Positions 7,380 to 15,840 of a stretch of 64,000 nucleotides of DNA are shown one piece after another (the first letter of the stretch is position 1; each line of letters begins with the position of its first letter). Position numbers and translations under genes: made by a program. Source of the stretch: Bacteroides eggerthii (lineage in GTDB: Bacteria > Bacteroidota > Bacteroidia > Bacteroidales > Bacteroidaceae). The DNA is taken from the NCBI RefSeq assembly GCF_025146565.1, contig NZ_CP102258.1, positions 1,768,001 through 1,832,000 of the forward strand, read 5' to 3'. The notes under the pieces were generated by a model. That model was not told the origin of the DNA and searched no databases. It saw only the letters and a program-made list of their open reading frames with translations.

Positions 7380-9713
7380 ATGAAAGAGAAATCGCAGATA
7401 GAAAAGAATGCCGAGGAGCGACAGATAGAGTTGCTCTCCACGGCTTTGAACGAAGCATCGAACGCTGGAGGCCACTGGCTCAACGCCGCTGGCAAAGGTT
7501 TTCCAAAATTCTACCCGCGCGGTGTCGCCGTCAGCCCGTTCAACGGGTTGTTTATGGCATTGCATTCGGACCGGAACGGGTGCAAGACCAACCTGTTTAC
7601 CCTTTACAGCGATGCCAAGGCTCGCGGCACATCTGTCCGTGAGCACGAGCAGGGAGTCCCGTTCCTGTTCTATAACTGGAATAAGTACGTCCATCGCAAC
7701 AATCCGGAGGACATCATCAGCCGAGACGCCTATCTGAAACTGGACGAGGAGGTGCAGAAACAGTACAAGGGCATACATAACCGGGAGATCCGCACACTTT
7801 TCAATATCGACCAAACGACACTGCCTTACGTGGATAAGGAGGAATACGATATGGTATTGCTGAAAGACGGCAGTGCCGTGGAACGGGGATATTCCGAGGC
7901 CGACGAACGGCGATTGCATATCCGTTTCAACGACTTCCTGCTGAAAATGCGGGACAATCTCGTGCCCGTGCGTTCGGACGGAAGCGGAATGCCCCATTAC
8001 GAGACAGACCGCGATGCGGTCTATATGCCGCGCCAACGGGATTTCGGACACTACAACGATTATGTACAGGAGGCACTGCGGCAAATCGTAAGTGCCACGG
8101 GACACCAGCAACGGCTGGCCCGTGAAGGCATGGTGATGAAAAACGGTATGGGTCCCTCGGAAGATGCCCTCAAACAGGAACGGCTAATCGTGGAGGTGGC
8201 TTCGGGAATCAAAATGCTGGAATTGGGACTGCCCGCCCGTCTGTCCGACAAAAGCCTTGAACTGGTGGACTACTGGAACCGGGAACTCAAGGAGAACCCC
8301 AACCTGGTGGACGCCCTTGAAAGCGACGTGAACAACGCCCTCGAAGTAATCCATAAGGCAGAACGGGGCGAGAAAATCGAATATGCCACGATGCGCAACC
8401 GCCGGCAGACCTCGGACATGCAGGAGCAGTTACCCAAGCATTTCTATGTAGCTGACGAGATCCGGAAACACCCGAACAAGGAGGACAAGACCATTGTCAT
8501 TGTCATCGACCCGTCCTCGAAATCGGCGGATGTGATACTCCCTGCCGGTGCGTCGCCGGAAGTGGACAATGAAGTGCCGGGCATGAACAAGGCCCGTATC
8601 GGCAGGGCTTTGCGAAGGGAAGGGATCGAAAACGTGCGTTTCTTCAATCCTGACGGCGCATGGGGGTATAGGCCCGATGATACTTATTTCGCCCAAAAAC
8701 AGGTGTCACTGGCCCGGCTGAAGAACTGGGCGCTGGAGATGCTCTCCACATTGGACGTAACGCCTGCGGTCAAACGGGCGGACGAAATCGGCTTCGACCA
8801 AGTACAGATGATTCAGGACGACAAGAACCGCTGGGCACTGTATCTGAAGCCCGAACATCAGAGCGGGTACAGTATCTATCCCGACAAGGACGACCTGAAC
8901 CGCTTCTTCTCCACCCTCAAACAGTCGATGGACAATATCGAAAATGTACGCATGGAGCTGGCGCACAAGTATTATGCGCTGGCGGAAACACAACCCGACC
9001 TGAAAGTGGACCTGTTCAGCAGCGGGGCGCAGGACATTGACCTGAACCGGATTCAGCGGGTGTCCGTGTTCAAGACCAAACAAGAAGGGACTCTGTGCGT
9101 GGCGACCATTGACGGAAAGAAATTACAACCCCGAAGCGTCACCCGGCAACAATGGCAACGCATGTGGGTGGCGGAGGACCGTGCCAAATACAAATGCCAT
9201 CTGGCGGCCACGCTTTTCGCCGACGTACTGCGCAAAGGACAGACGCAGGAAGAGAGTGCCGGAAAGAAACAAGGAGAAGAGGATACCCAGCAGCAGGATA
9301 AAGACAAGAATCCTAAACAAACCGCCGGGGAAGCCCAGAAAGCCGGTTCATCCCTAAAAGAGTTGTCCATAAAAGATATGCCGGAACAACTGTATGGCAA
9401 GTATGAGCAAATCAAAGAAGAACAACCGGAAGCGGTCGTCCTTTTCAAACATGGGAACAACTATTATGCTTCCATGTATGATGCGGAGACCATTGCGAAC
9501 GAACTGAACCTGCCTCCGAGCAAAGAACGCGTTCCGTATGATGCAAACAAAATCATATTGGTATTCGAGCATGACAATGAGGAAACAAGGCAGCAAATTC
9601 ATGCGCTACGGGCATACGTGATGGATTGTGACGGTATGTCCAAGGCACAGCAAAACGGGCCTGCAGAAACAACCGACGAAGAGAACGAACAACGTCCAAC
9701 CATGAGGAGGTAG
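7380..9713 (+). CDS. ArdC-like protein with degenerate zincin site and MutS-I-like tail
   Basis: A 777-residue protein. Residues 25-110 match the ArdC N-terminal (single-strand DNA-binding, DUF1738) pattern. The metallopeptidase core follows, but where active relatives read F-HEMVH-STG this protein has ALRQIVSATG (residues 232-241). R234, Q235 and S238 replace the H, E and H of the motif, so it cannot bind zinc in the usual way. A long middle region follows, then residues 620-660 are a charged linker. At about residues 675-710 the pattern YGKYEQIKEEQPEAVVLF resembles MutS domain I, which is known as an accessory module in mobile-element proteins. An active ArdC-type paralogue lies 2.4 kb downstream. 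A DNA-protection role during transfer is inferred. Confidence 0.6.
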   Translation: MKEKSQIEKNAEERQIELLSTALNEASNAGGHWLNAAGKGFPKFYPRGVAVSPFNGLFMALHSDRNGCKTNLFTLYSDAKARGTSVREHEQGVPFLFYNWNKYVHRNNPEDIISRDAYLKLDEEVQKQYKGIHNREIRTLFNIDQTTLPYVDKEEYDMVLLKDGSAVERGYSEADERRLHIRFNDFLLKMRDNLVPVRSDGSGMPHYETDRDAVYMPRQRDFGHYNDYVQEALRQIVSATGHQQRLAREGMVMKNGMGPSEDALKQERLIVEVASGIKMLELGLPARLSDKSLELVDYWNRELKENPNLVDALESDVNNALEVIHKAERGEKIEYATMRNRRQTSDMQEQLPKHFYVADEIRKHPNKEDKTIVIVIDPSSKSADVILPAGASPEVDNEVPGMNKARIGRALRREGIENVRFFNPDGAWGYRPDDTYFAQKQVSLARLKNWALEMLSTLDVTPAVKRADEIGFDQVQMIQDDKNRWALYLKPEHQSGYSIYPDKDDLNRFFSTLKQSMDNIENVRMELAHKYYALAETQPDLKVDLFSSGAQDIDLNRIQRVSVFKTKQEGTLCVATIDGKKLQPRSVTRQQWQRMWVAEDRAKYKCHLAATLFADVLRKGQTQEESAGKKQGEEDTQQQDKDKNPKQTAGEAQKAGSSLKELSIKDMPEQLYGKYEQIKEEQPEAVVLFKHGNNYYASMYDAETIANELNLPPSKERVPYDANKIILVFEHDNEETRQQIHALRAYVMDCDGMSKAQQNGPAETTDEENEQRPTMRR

Positions 9714-9717
9714 AAAT

Positions 9718-11226
9718 ATGGCAAACAAGAATCAAGAATATACGGAACAATATGCAGACTATGCGATGGAACAGATGCGGCGGTACGGCATTCCGGCCTC
9801 CGTGACGCTGGCACAGGGCATACTGGAAAGTTCCAACGGACAGAGCCGTTTGGCGCAGAATGAGAACAACCACTTCGGTATCAAGGCCACGCCCGAATGG
9901 ATTGCCGAGGGTGGCCGGTACAGCCTGTATTCCGATGACAAGCCGAACGAGAAGTTCTGCAGTTACGACAGTGTGGGCGATTCGTATGAGCATCACTCAC
10001 GCTTCCTGAAAGAGAACAACCGCTATGCCCGTTGTTTCTCGCTCTCTCCCGACGACTACAAAGGCTGGACGCTGGGGCTCGAAAAGGCGGGCTATGCCAC
10101 GGGCGGGCATTATGCCGACAGTCTGCAACGTATCATCGAGCAGAACGGGCTGCAAAAGTACGACCGTCAGGTCATGCAGGAGATGGAAGCGCAGGGAAAG
10201 CGGTTCGGTGTGGAAGAGAACCCGCTCCGGGAAGCCGGAAATGCAGTGGACTATTCGTTTCCGGTGGAACGGAAAGAGTTTCTTTTCGTCACCTCACCGT
10301 TCGGTATGCGGCAAGACACCAAGGACGGGACAAAACGAATGCACACAGGCATGGACATCCGATGTAACAACGGCGATGCAGTGCTGGCGACGGAACAAGG
10401 CGGCAAGGTCGTCGCTGTCGGAAACAAATCGCTCACGGTGGAATACCCCCGTGCGGACGGCTGCAAAATACAGTGTACCTACAAAAACCTCGGCGAGGTA
10501 TTCGTGAGAACCGATGATACAGTACAGGCCGGAAATCGGCTCGGTAAATCGGGCAAGAGCGGGGAACACCTGCATTTCAGTGTCCGGCAAATTCATGCGG
10601 ACGGTACGCAACGGGACGTCGATCCGGCAGCGTATCTGGCTGAAATCGCACAAAAGGGCAACATCAAACAACAAGTGTTGCATAACGGCAACGACCTGTT
10701 CGCCAAATATAAAAGTCCGGAGAATGCCAAGGAAAACCTTTCACCCGATGCATGGATGAAAAAACTGCTCTCCTCGGAGGACAGCGGCGTGGGACTGTCA
10801 GGGTGTAGCGACCCTATCGTGGAGATGGCCATGACCGCTTTTACCTCCCTGATGTTGCTGGCGACGCAAATCGACAGCAAAAACGAGGAAGAACAAAAGG
10901 CGGCCATTTCCGAGGCGATGGACCGCCGGGAAATCGACCTGACATCGCTGTTGCCCGGCATGAAAAGTTGCGACCTCGTGATCGGGGAAAACGGGCGGGC
11001 TGTCCTGCAAGCGGACAACGGAAGCGTCCAGGTATCGCGGGAACTGACCTCTGCCGAGTTAAGCCGCCTGTCGGTGACGCTTAACGACGGTTCTCTTTCG
11101 GAAGAAGCCAAACGACTGCGTGTGACTGGACTGTTGAACACGGTCATCCTCTCGGAGGCAGCCTCGCTGAATTTCGAGCAGGGAATGGCCGAGCAACGGG
11201 GACAGACGGAAATCCTGAAACGATAA
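9718..11226 (+). CDS. Bifunctional peptidoglycan hydrolase (glucosaminidase + M23)
   Basis: A 502-residue protein. Residues 10-150 are a GH73-type glucosaminidase domain with LAQGILESSNGQSRLA (likely catalytic Glu37) and NNHFGIK. Residues 190-310 are an M23 endopeptidase domain with a complete zinc site: HTGMD (H209, D213) and HLH (H284, H286). The C-terminal 170 residues are unrecognised. There is no classical signal peptide. Enzymes of this build open the cell wall for type IV secretion (VirB1-like role). It starts five bases after the ArdC-like stop, so it is part of the same operon. This intact M23 domain contrasts with the altered one at 4388. Confidence 0.85.
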   Translation: MANKNQEYTEQYADYAMEQMRRYGIPASVTLAQGILESSNGQSRLAQNENNHFGIKATPEWIAEGGRYSLYSDDKPNEKFCSYDSVGDSYEHHSRFLKENNRYARCFSLSPDDYKGWTLGLEKAGYATGGHYADSLQRIIEQNGLQKYDRQVMQEMEAQGKRFGVEENPLREAGNAVDYSFPVERKEFLFVTSPFGMRQDTKDGTKRMHTGMDIRCNNGDAVLATEQGGKVVAVGNKSLTVEYPRADGCKIQCTYKNLGEVFVRTDDTVQAGNRLGKSGKSGEHLHFSVRQIHADGTQRDVDPAAYLAEIAQKGNIKQQVLHNGNDLFAKYKSPENAKENLSPDAWMKKLLSSEDSGVGLSGCSDPIVEMAMTAFTSLMLLATQIDSKNEEEQKAAISEAMDRREIDLTSLLPGMKSCDLVIGENGRAVLQADNGSVQVSRELTSAELSRLSVTLNDGSLSEEAKRLRVTGLLNTVILSEAASLNFEQGMAEQRGQTEILKR

Positions 11227-11238
11227 AATCCGAAAGCC

Positions 11239-11415
11239 ATGATAAAACGCGTGATGATACGGTTATGCGGGTATCTATTCGGACTATCCGTCTGCGTCCT
11301 GCACATTCTGCTCTGTTACCTGCTGCTGGGCTGGGTGACAACGCTCGTCGTCATGGGGGTGCAGTTGCTGATTGCAGCAGGATTCATCTACATAAGGATA
11401 CGTGCTCCTGATTAG
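11239..11415 (+). CDS. Small two-helix membrane protein
   Basis: A 58-residue ORF beginning MIKRVMIRLCGYLFGLSV, with a basic start and two hydrophobic helices (about residues 9-32 and 34-52), ending IRIRAPD. It begins 12 bases after the hydrolase stop and keeps the operon direction. Short hydrophobic proteins with a positive N-terminus are common in transfer operons. No family is recognised. Confidence 0.5.
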   Translation: MIKRVMIRLCGYLFGLSVCVLHILLCYLLLGWVTTLVVMGVQLLIAAGFIYIRIRAPD

Positions 11416-11499
11416 GGCCGCCACCAGTCTGTTCAACTTCAATTCATAGGACCCTGTTTGTCAGATGGTATATGTGTATCATTAAAAGACAAAAGCAAA

Positions 11500-12111
11500 A
11501 TGATTAAATGTAATGTTACGGTATGCGGCACGATAGGCCGCAATGCTTCGGCGAGAACAAACAAGGAAGGAAATTCGTTTCTGTCTTTTCCGCTACGTGT
11601 CACGATTCCGGACCGAGACGGTCAAAACGAAGTTATCGAAATCAGTGTCAGCAAAGACGGCTCCCAAGAGGAGGCATCAGGTTATCGGAACGGTTCGCAC
11701 GTGGAGATTACAGGAACGCTGTTTCTGAAACGCAGGGGTGACAAACTCTATTTCAACCTTTTTGCAGACCGTATCGATCCGGTTGCCTCAGACACGGCGG
11801 ATTTTCTCAAAGGAGATATGGCATTTCGCGGTAAAGTGGGCAAAAATATCGAGGAACGGAAAGACAGGAACGACAAACCCTACACGATGTTCTCGGCATT
11901 CAGCATCAAGAAGGTCGATGAGAATTTCGAGTACCAGTGGGTGCGCTTCTTCTGCTTCGACAGGCAACGCGAAGAGTGGTTGCAACCGGGTGTCAAGGTA
12001 GAGGCCAAGGGCGAACTGACGGTCTCGGTACATAACGGGAAGCCGGACATCTCCTGCCGAGTGGAAGAATTGATGCAATATGTTCCCGAATCGGATAACT
12101 CCAATCAGTAG
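11500..12111 (+). CDS. SSB-like protein with two OB folds
   Basis: From ATG 11500 the protein has about 203 residues. Residues 1-95 read as an SSB-type OB fold (CNVTVCGTIGRNASARTN...SFPLRVTIPDRDG...ITGTLFLKRRGDKLYFNLFADRID). Residues 105-195 repeat the plan (MAFRGKVGKNIEERKDRNDKPYTMFSAFS...VKVEAKGELTV). The upstream in-frame ATG at 11458 would add residues outside the fold, so 11500 is preferred. It probably coats single-stranded DNA of the element during transfer or replication. It is followed five bases later by the ArdC-type gene, which fits a DNA-processing pair. Confidence 0.75.
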   Translation: MIKCNVTVCGTIGRNASARTNKEGNSFLSFPLRVTIPDRDGQNEVIEISVSKDGSQEEASGYRNGSHVEITGTLFLKRRGDKLYFNLFADRIDPVASDTADFLKGDMAFRGKVGKNIEERKDRNDKPYTMFSAFSIKKVDENFEYQWVRFFCFDRQREEWLQPGVKVEAKGELTVSVHNGKPDISCRVEELMQYVPESDNSNQ

Positions 12112-12116
12112 CAGTC

Positions 12117-13802
12117 ATGGCCGGTTATAGAAAGCGAAATACAGAGGGACCGAACAGCGAGGATAAGGCGCTGGACCTCTTTGCCGAGATGATGATCGAG
12201 AAAATCGAAAGCATCCAGAAAGATTGGCACAAGCCGTGGTTTACCGAGGGTGTACTGCAATGGCCGCGTAACCTGTCGGGGCGCGAGTACAACGGTATGA
12301 ACGCCCTGATGCTGCTCCTGCATTGTGAGAACGAAGGGTACAAGATTCCCCGTTTCTGTACGTTCGACTGCGTGCAGCGGCTCAACAAACCCGGTAAGGA
12401 CGGACAAGAACTGCCAAGGGTATCTGTGCTGAAAGGCGAGAAATCCTTTCCCGTGATGCTGACCACATTCACCTGCATACACAAGGAGACAAAGGAAAAA
12501 ATCAAGTATGACGATTACAAGAAGCTCTCCGACGAGGAGAAGGCGCAATACAACGTCTATCCCAAAATGCAGGTGTTCCGGGTGTTCAATGTCGCCCAGA
12601 CCAACTTGCGGGAGGCACGACCGGAGTTGTGGGAGCAGTTGGAGGTAGAGAACGGGAAAAGGATCGAAAACGGCGAACATTTCAGTTTCGCGCCCGTCGA
12701 TACGATGATTCGGGATAACCTTTGGATTTGTCCTATCAAACCGAGACATCAGGACGAAGCATACTACTCGATTACGAGAAACGAGATAATCGTGCCCGAA
12801 AAAGAACAGTTCCAGTCCGGAGAAGCCTTTTACGGAACGCTGTTTCATGAAATGGTCCACTCCACCGGCGCCGAGGGTGTTCTCGACCGCCTCCAGCCGA
12901 CATCTTTCGGCTCGAAAGAGTATGCCCGCGAGGAACTGGTGGCCGAACTCGGCAGTGCACTGATCGCACAACGCTATGGCATGACCAAGCATATCAAGGA
13001 AGACAGTTGCGCATACCTCAAAGGGTGGCTCGATGAATTGAAGGAATCGCCACAGTTTATCAAGACGACGCTTCTGGACGTGAAAAGGGCTTCGTCAATC
13101 GTTACTCAAAAGGTGGATAAGATTGCACAGGAGTTGGAACAAAATGTTACTGAAGAGCAAGAGAACAAACACTCGACCAAGGAACGTATCTTTTACGCAT
13201 CGGTGGCTTATCTCCAATCCACCGATGACACGACGCAACTGGACGAATTGAAGGACAAAGGCGACTACAAGGGATTGCTGGCACTCGCCAAGGAGTATTA
13301 CGACGGCAACGGTATGGACGAGCAGCATACATTCGCTTCTCCCCTCCAGAACCGGGGAGATGATCTGCTAATCGAGGATAAAGACTTTGCCGTAGTGTAC
13401 AACGGAAGTGTCGGGGGCACTTACGACATCATGCTGAAGTACACGGAACAGGAGGTGCGAGACCATATCCGGCGTTACGGAACCGACCGCGCCAGCGATG
13501 ATGTGAAAGAGGTGGCCAAGGATATGGCGGCGGAAGAGTTTGATGTCCTGAAACATCAGAAACTCCCGATGTTCGAGATGCCGAACGGAAAACATCTGTT
13601 CGTCTGGTATAACAGGGAAACCGACACGCTCAATGCCGGACCGTTTACCGGTACGGATATACCCGACAGACACCGCTTCGCTTACAACCATTGTCTGTCG
13701 ATGGAAGCCAACCTGCAAAGCGTGAACGAGAAACTGGAGGGTATGGAAGAATACCAGGCCGAAGTGCAAGAGGAAAGCTACATCAGCGGTCTGCACCGAT
13801 AA
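12117..13802 (+). CDS. ArdC-family antirestriction/zincin protein
   Basis: A 561-residue protein. The N-terminal ArdC domain (about residues 10-180: PWFTEG...WPRNLSGREYNGMNALML) is followed by a zincin-like core with an intact HEMVH motif (H244, E245, H248), then STG and a downstream Glu-rich AREELVAELGSALIA that carries the likely third ligand. The C-terminal 200 residues, rich in charged helices, are unassigned. Family members protect incoming plasmid DNA from restriction through single-strand DNA binding and a proposed protease activity. It is the last gene of the + strand operon and is followed by a strong terminator. Confidence 0.8.
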   Translation: MAGYRKRNTEGPNSEDKALDLFAEMMIEKIESIQKDWHKPWFTEGVLQWPRNLSGREYNGMNALMLLLHCENEGYKIPRFCTFDCVQRLNKPGKDGQELPRVSVLKGEKSFPVMLTTFTCIHKETKEKIKYDDYKKLSDEEKAQYNVYPKMQVFRVFNVAQTNLREARPELWEQLEVENGKRIENGEHFSFAPVDTMIRDNLWICPIKPRHQDEAYYSITRNEIIVPEKEQFQSGEAFYGTLFHEMVHSTGAEGVLDRLQPTSFGSKEYAREELVAELGSALIAQRYGMTKHIKEDSCAYLKGWLDELKESPQFIKTTLLDVKRASSIVTQKVDKIAQELEQNVTEEQENKHSTKERIFYASVAYLQSTDDTTQLDELKDKGDYKGLLALAKEYYDGNGMDEQHTFASPLQNRGDDLLIEDKDFAVVYNGSVGGTYDIMLKYTEQEVRDHIRRYGTDRASDDVKEVAKDMAAEEFDVLKHQKLPMFEMPNGKHLFVWYNRETDTLNAGPFTGTDIPDRHRFAYNHCLSMEANLQSVNEKLEGMEEYQAEVQEESYISGLHR

Positions 13803-13812
13803 CGGAAACGAG

Positions 13813-13845
13813 TGTGAGGTGGCGTTGAAGTGAAGCCACCTCACA
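13813..13845 (+). terminator. Terminator of the transfer operon
   Basis: A perfect 11-bp stem, TGTGAGGTGGC with GCCACCTCACA, and an 11-base loop, followed by TTCTTAT. It lies 10 bases after the ArdC stop and before the convergent gene at 13861, so it may act in both directions. Confidence 0.75.
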
Positions 13846-13860
13846 TTCTTATACATTACA

Positions 13861-14229
13861 TTAAGACAACAGTTTGTCAATCATTGACTGTAGCTGTGAC
13901 ATATCGCAATATTGATTGATACCACCAGTATAATCCTTTACGTGCCGGGCAGTCCGTATCAGGAACGAATCAAGTTCTATCTTTACCCCACCGTCCATCC
14001 GCGCATCCGAAGAATGGCTTATGTACACGAATTTACCGTTACGCTCAATAAAGCAACTTGTAAGGTAATGCCCCTTGCTCTCGGCTACAACTGCCGCATC
14101 CACGGCTTTTGCATATTTGGATATTTCACTCAACAACGCCGTTTGGAAGTTATTGTATTCCTTTGATACATAATTCCCTGCATCTGCAAGGACAGAAGAT
14201 TGCCATTTGGTATAAAAAGTCTGTGTCAT
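13861..14229 (-). CDS. Conserved hypothetical protein, 122 aa
   Basis: A soluble 122-residue protein with a helical first half (MTQTFYTKWQSSVLADAGNY) and a beta-rich middle (GKFVYISHSSDARMDG). No signal peptide or membrane segment is present. It converges on the transfer operon across a shared terminator and has its own upstream -7 box at 14341. I do not recognise the family. Confidence 0.6.
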   Translation of the reverse strand: MTQTFYTKWQSSVLADAGNYVSKEYNNFQTALLSEISKYAKAVDAAVVAESKGHYLTSCFIERNGKFVYISHSSDARMDGGVKIELDSFLIRTARHVKDYTGGINQYCDMSQLQSMIDKLLS

Positions 14230-14560
14230 ATTCTTTCAATTCTAATTCTGTAAATAAATTAGGCACATAGCAATAAAAGCATTGAATTTATAGTATTCAA
14301 TTAACGACATTTAAGCAATTACCATGATGTTTTCAGAGACCAAAGTTACGGAGATTTATCGTATAGCAGATGATTTTTGCAAAGAAATTGCTCAATTTCA
14401 GGGAAAATATATGGTTGAATGAATATTCCATGCCCCGCTCCTTTAATACAACTTTATTTCCAACTCCCTTTCTACCATAACAACATACTGTTTTTTGAAA
14501 GAAGCCCGCCATTGATGTATGTTTTTCAAAGACGGGCAACTGGCTATATTTGAATTATAC
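14230..14560. other. Intergenic, AT-rich
   Basis: It contains only the minus-strand -7 box at 14341-14348 and a 68-codon minus-strand frame (14333-14539) that has no recognisable features. I see no RNA structure of note. Confidence 0.5.
14341..14348 (-). promoter_or_regulatory. Bacteroidetes-type -7 box (TAACTTTG)
   Basis: On the minus strand the sequence TAACTTTG matches TAnnTTTG exactly. The -33 region is not clear. It would start a transcript of roughly 100 leader bases into the gene at 14229. Confidence 0.4.
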
Positions 14561-14845
14561 TCACGTTAAATAGCTTTCCCAGTTCTCTTTGTCGATAGTT
14601 AATTTGTTCATTTCCCAATCGTATTCCACTTCCGGCATATCAGCATAAGGGAAATACACGGTATAGCCTATCTGTCCGTAGGAGCAATGTAATGGTATGA
14701 CGCAAATATCCTGACCACAGTAAGGTTGTGGCGTACAATATTTCTTCCAATCAAAACGGCCTGCAATTATATTGCAGCAGAGTAATTTTAGAGCCATTAT
14801 ACCTTTCCAACTCTGAAAATCCGTCTTACAACTTGTCCTTTCCAT
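14561..14845 (-). CDS. Conserved hypothetical protein, about 94 aa
   Basis: A short Cys/Tyr/Trp-rich protein: FDWKKYCTPQPYCGQDICVI, then a beta-rich GYTVYFPYADMPEVEYDWEM and a helical end. The start is uncertain: ATG 14845 gives MERTSCK, and ATG 14797 gives MALKLLCC. It is first in the minus-strand row 14.5-15.4 kb in window order (last in transcription). The four or five cysteines could bind metal. No known function. Confidence 0.55.
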   Translation of the reverse strand: MERTSCKTDFQSWKGIMALKLLCCNIIAGRFDWKKYCTPQPYCGQDICVIPLHCSYGQIGYTVYFPYADMPEVEYDWEMNKLTIDKENWESYLT

Positions 14846-14857
14846 AATGAATATCAT

Positions 14858-15052
14858 TTAATGTGCTATGTTATAATAAATTTCGGGTTCGCTCGATACA
14901 TTGTAGATGTAATTGCCACAACGTACCAAAAGGGCGTTTTTGCCATAATACAGTTCTTTCATTCCGGTGATGCTTCCTGTCTTGTGGAAATTTGGAAAGC
15001 GGCTTATTCCTGTCCTTTCCGCATCTTTTGTGTAAAGTGTTTTCATTCTCAT
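14858..15052 (-). CDS. Small hypothetical protein, 64 aa
   Basis: A 64-residue protein, basic at the start (MRMKTLYTKDAERTG) with a short beta-like end (ALLVRCGNYIYNVSSEPEIYY). Its start overlaps the stop of the 15049 gene by four bases (ATGA), which supports it as real and translationally coupled. Unrecognised family. Confidence 0.55.
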   Translation of the reverse strand: MRMKTLYTKDAERTGISRFPNFHKTGSITGMKELYYGKNALLVRCGNYIYNVSSEPEIYYNIAH

Positions 15053-15399
15053 GCTATTGCTTTTTTTAATGTTTCATACAGGGTTTCTATCATTTTCTCG
15101 GCTTCTTCCATATCGGTTACGATGTCTTTGATGTGGTAGGGCGCACCGTTTTTGCCGTGCCCGTCATTGCCTATCCACAGGTAGGTTTCATAGTCGGGGT
15201 CGAAGCCTTCGTAGAAATTTTCCAATTCACACAGAAACCTGTCGAAATCCCCGTCTTTCATTTCAACAGAGACGTTGAAATCCTGCCCTTTGGGCGTATA
15301 TTGCTGAAAATCGAACACCACTCTATTTTCGTACTTCGTTGTCGATGCTTGCCAGCCCAATCCTGTGGCTACTGCGATAATTTGTTCTGTTGTTGTCAT
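15049..15399 (-). CDS. Conserved hypothetical protein, 116 aa
   Basis: A small acidic alpha/beta protein (MTTTEQIIAVATGLGWQAS...FNVSVEMKDGDFDRFLCELENF...). No signal peptide is present. It heads the minus-strand row 15.4-14.56 kb. Proteins of this kind are common passengers next to PcfJ/PcfK modules in Bacteroidales elements; the function is unknown. Confidence 0.6.
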   Translation of the reverse strand: MTTTEQIIAVATGLGWQASTTKYENRVVFDFQQYTPKGQDFNVSVEMKDGDFDRFLCELENFYEGFDPDYETYLWIGNDGHGKNGAPYHIKDIVTDMEEAEKMIETLYETLKKAIA

Positions 15400-15793
15400 C
15401 GTTTCGTTTTTTTATTTCCCTTTGTTCCGAGCTTTTCAGCCCGCCGCAGGGTCGGTTTTTATGTGCGATACCCGACGGCGGAAGCAAGAACCGCAAACAA
15501 GGAACCGCCGATGAAATTTTATGAAATACCGGGATCTGTGATTTCGGAAAGTTTTCGTCAAATTTCAGCAAGGTAGCTCTGCGATACTTGGTCAGCCGTT
15601 CGTCCGCCGTACCTTTGCACGGTAAAAACAGCCTGTGGCGGTGACGGGCTTCGAGGAAATGATAATCCGACGGTATAAAAGGGAGAAGCAAACTATAAAC
15701 GTCCTGCCTGCTCATGGCATATAAATGGCTGATTGGGCTATTCAAGTGAAGATAGCTGCCTACAAAAGTATGCGGCAACGGCCGGAATATAAA
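15400..15793. other. Intergenic region with a + strand promoter
   Basis: About 400 bases with no convincing gene. A minus-strand frame (15323-15796) crosses it but overlaps a real gene start and has no fold-like features. It carries imperfect GC-rich dyads (15438-15470) and the promoter at 15610. Similar layouts recur at 18.04-18.31 kb and 36.89-37.09 kb. Confidence 0.5.
15610..15617 (+). promoter_or_regulatory. Promoter -7 box TACCTTTG with TTG 19 bases upstream
   Basis: TTG-N19-TACCTTTG on the + strand matches the Bacteroidetes consensus. No + strand gene follows before the PcfJ gene, which lies on the other strand. A transcript would run towards the hairpin at 15794-15823, so it may produce a short non-coding or antisense RNA. 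Confidence 0.5.
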
Positions 15794-15823
15794 CAACCAC
15801 CTGTCCCGATTGGCAGGTGGTTG
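15794..15823 (-). terminator. Terminator of the first PcfJ operon
   Basis: A perfect 10-bp stem, CAACCACCTG with CAGGTGGTTG, and a 10-base loop. It lies 17 bases beyond the PcfJ stop and is followed on the minus strand by TTTATATT. Confidence 0.65.
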
Positions 15824-15840
15824 ACCGACAGCAGCCGGTA

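Noticed and set aside
14333..14539. A 68-codon minus-strand frame
   Set aside because: It overlaps a good -7 box, has no fold-like features and is unsupported by its neighbours.
15323..15796. A 157-codon minus-strand frame
   Set aside because: It overlaps the start of a better gene and includes the + strand promoter and GC dyads. The residues are low-complexity Arg/Ser/Pro.
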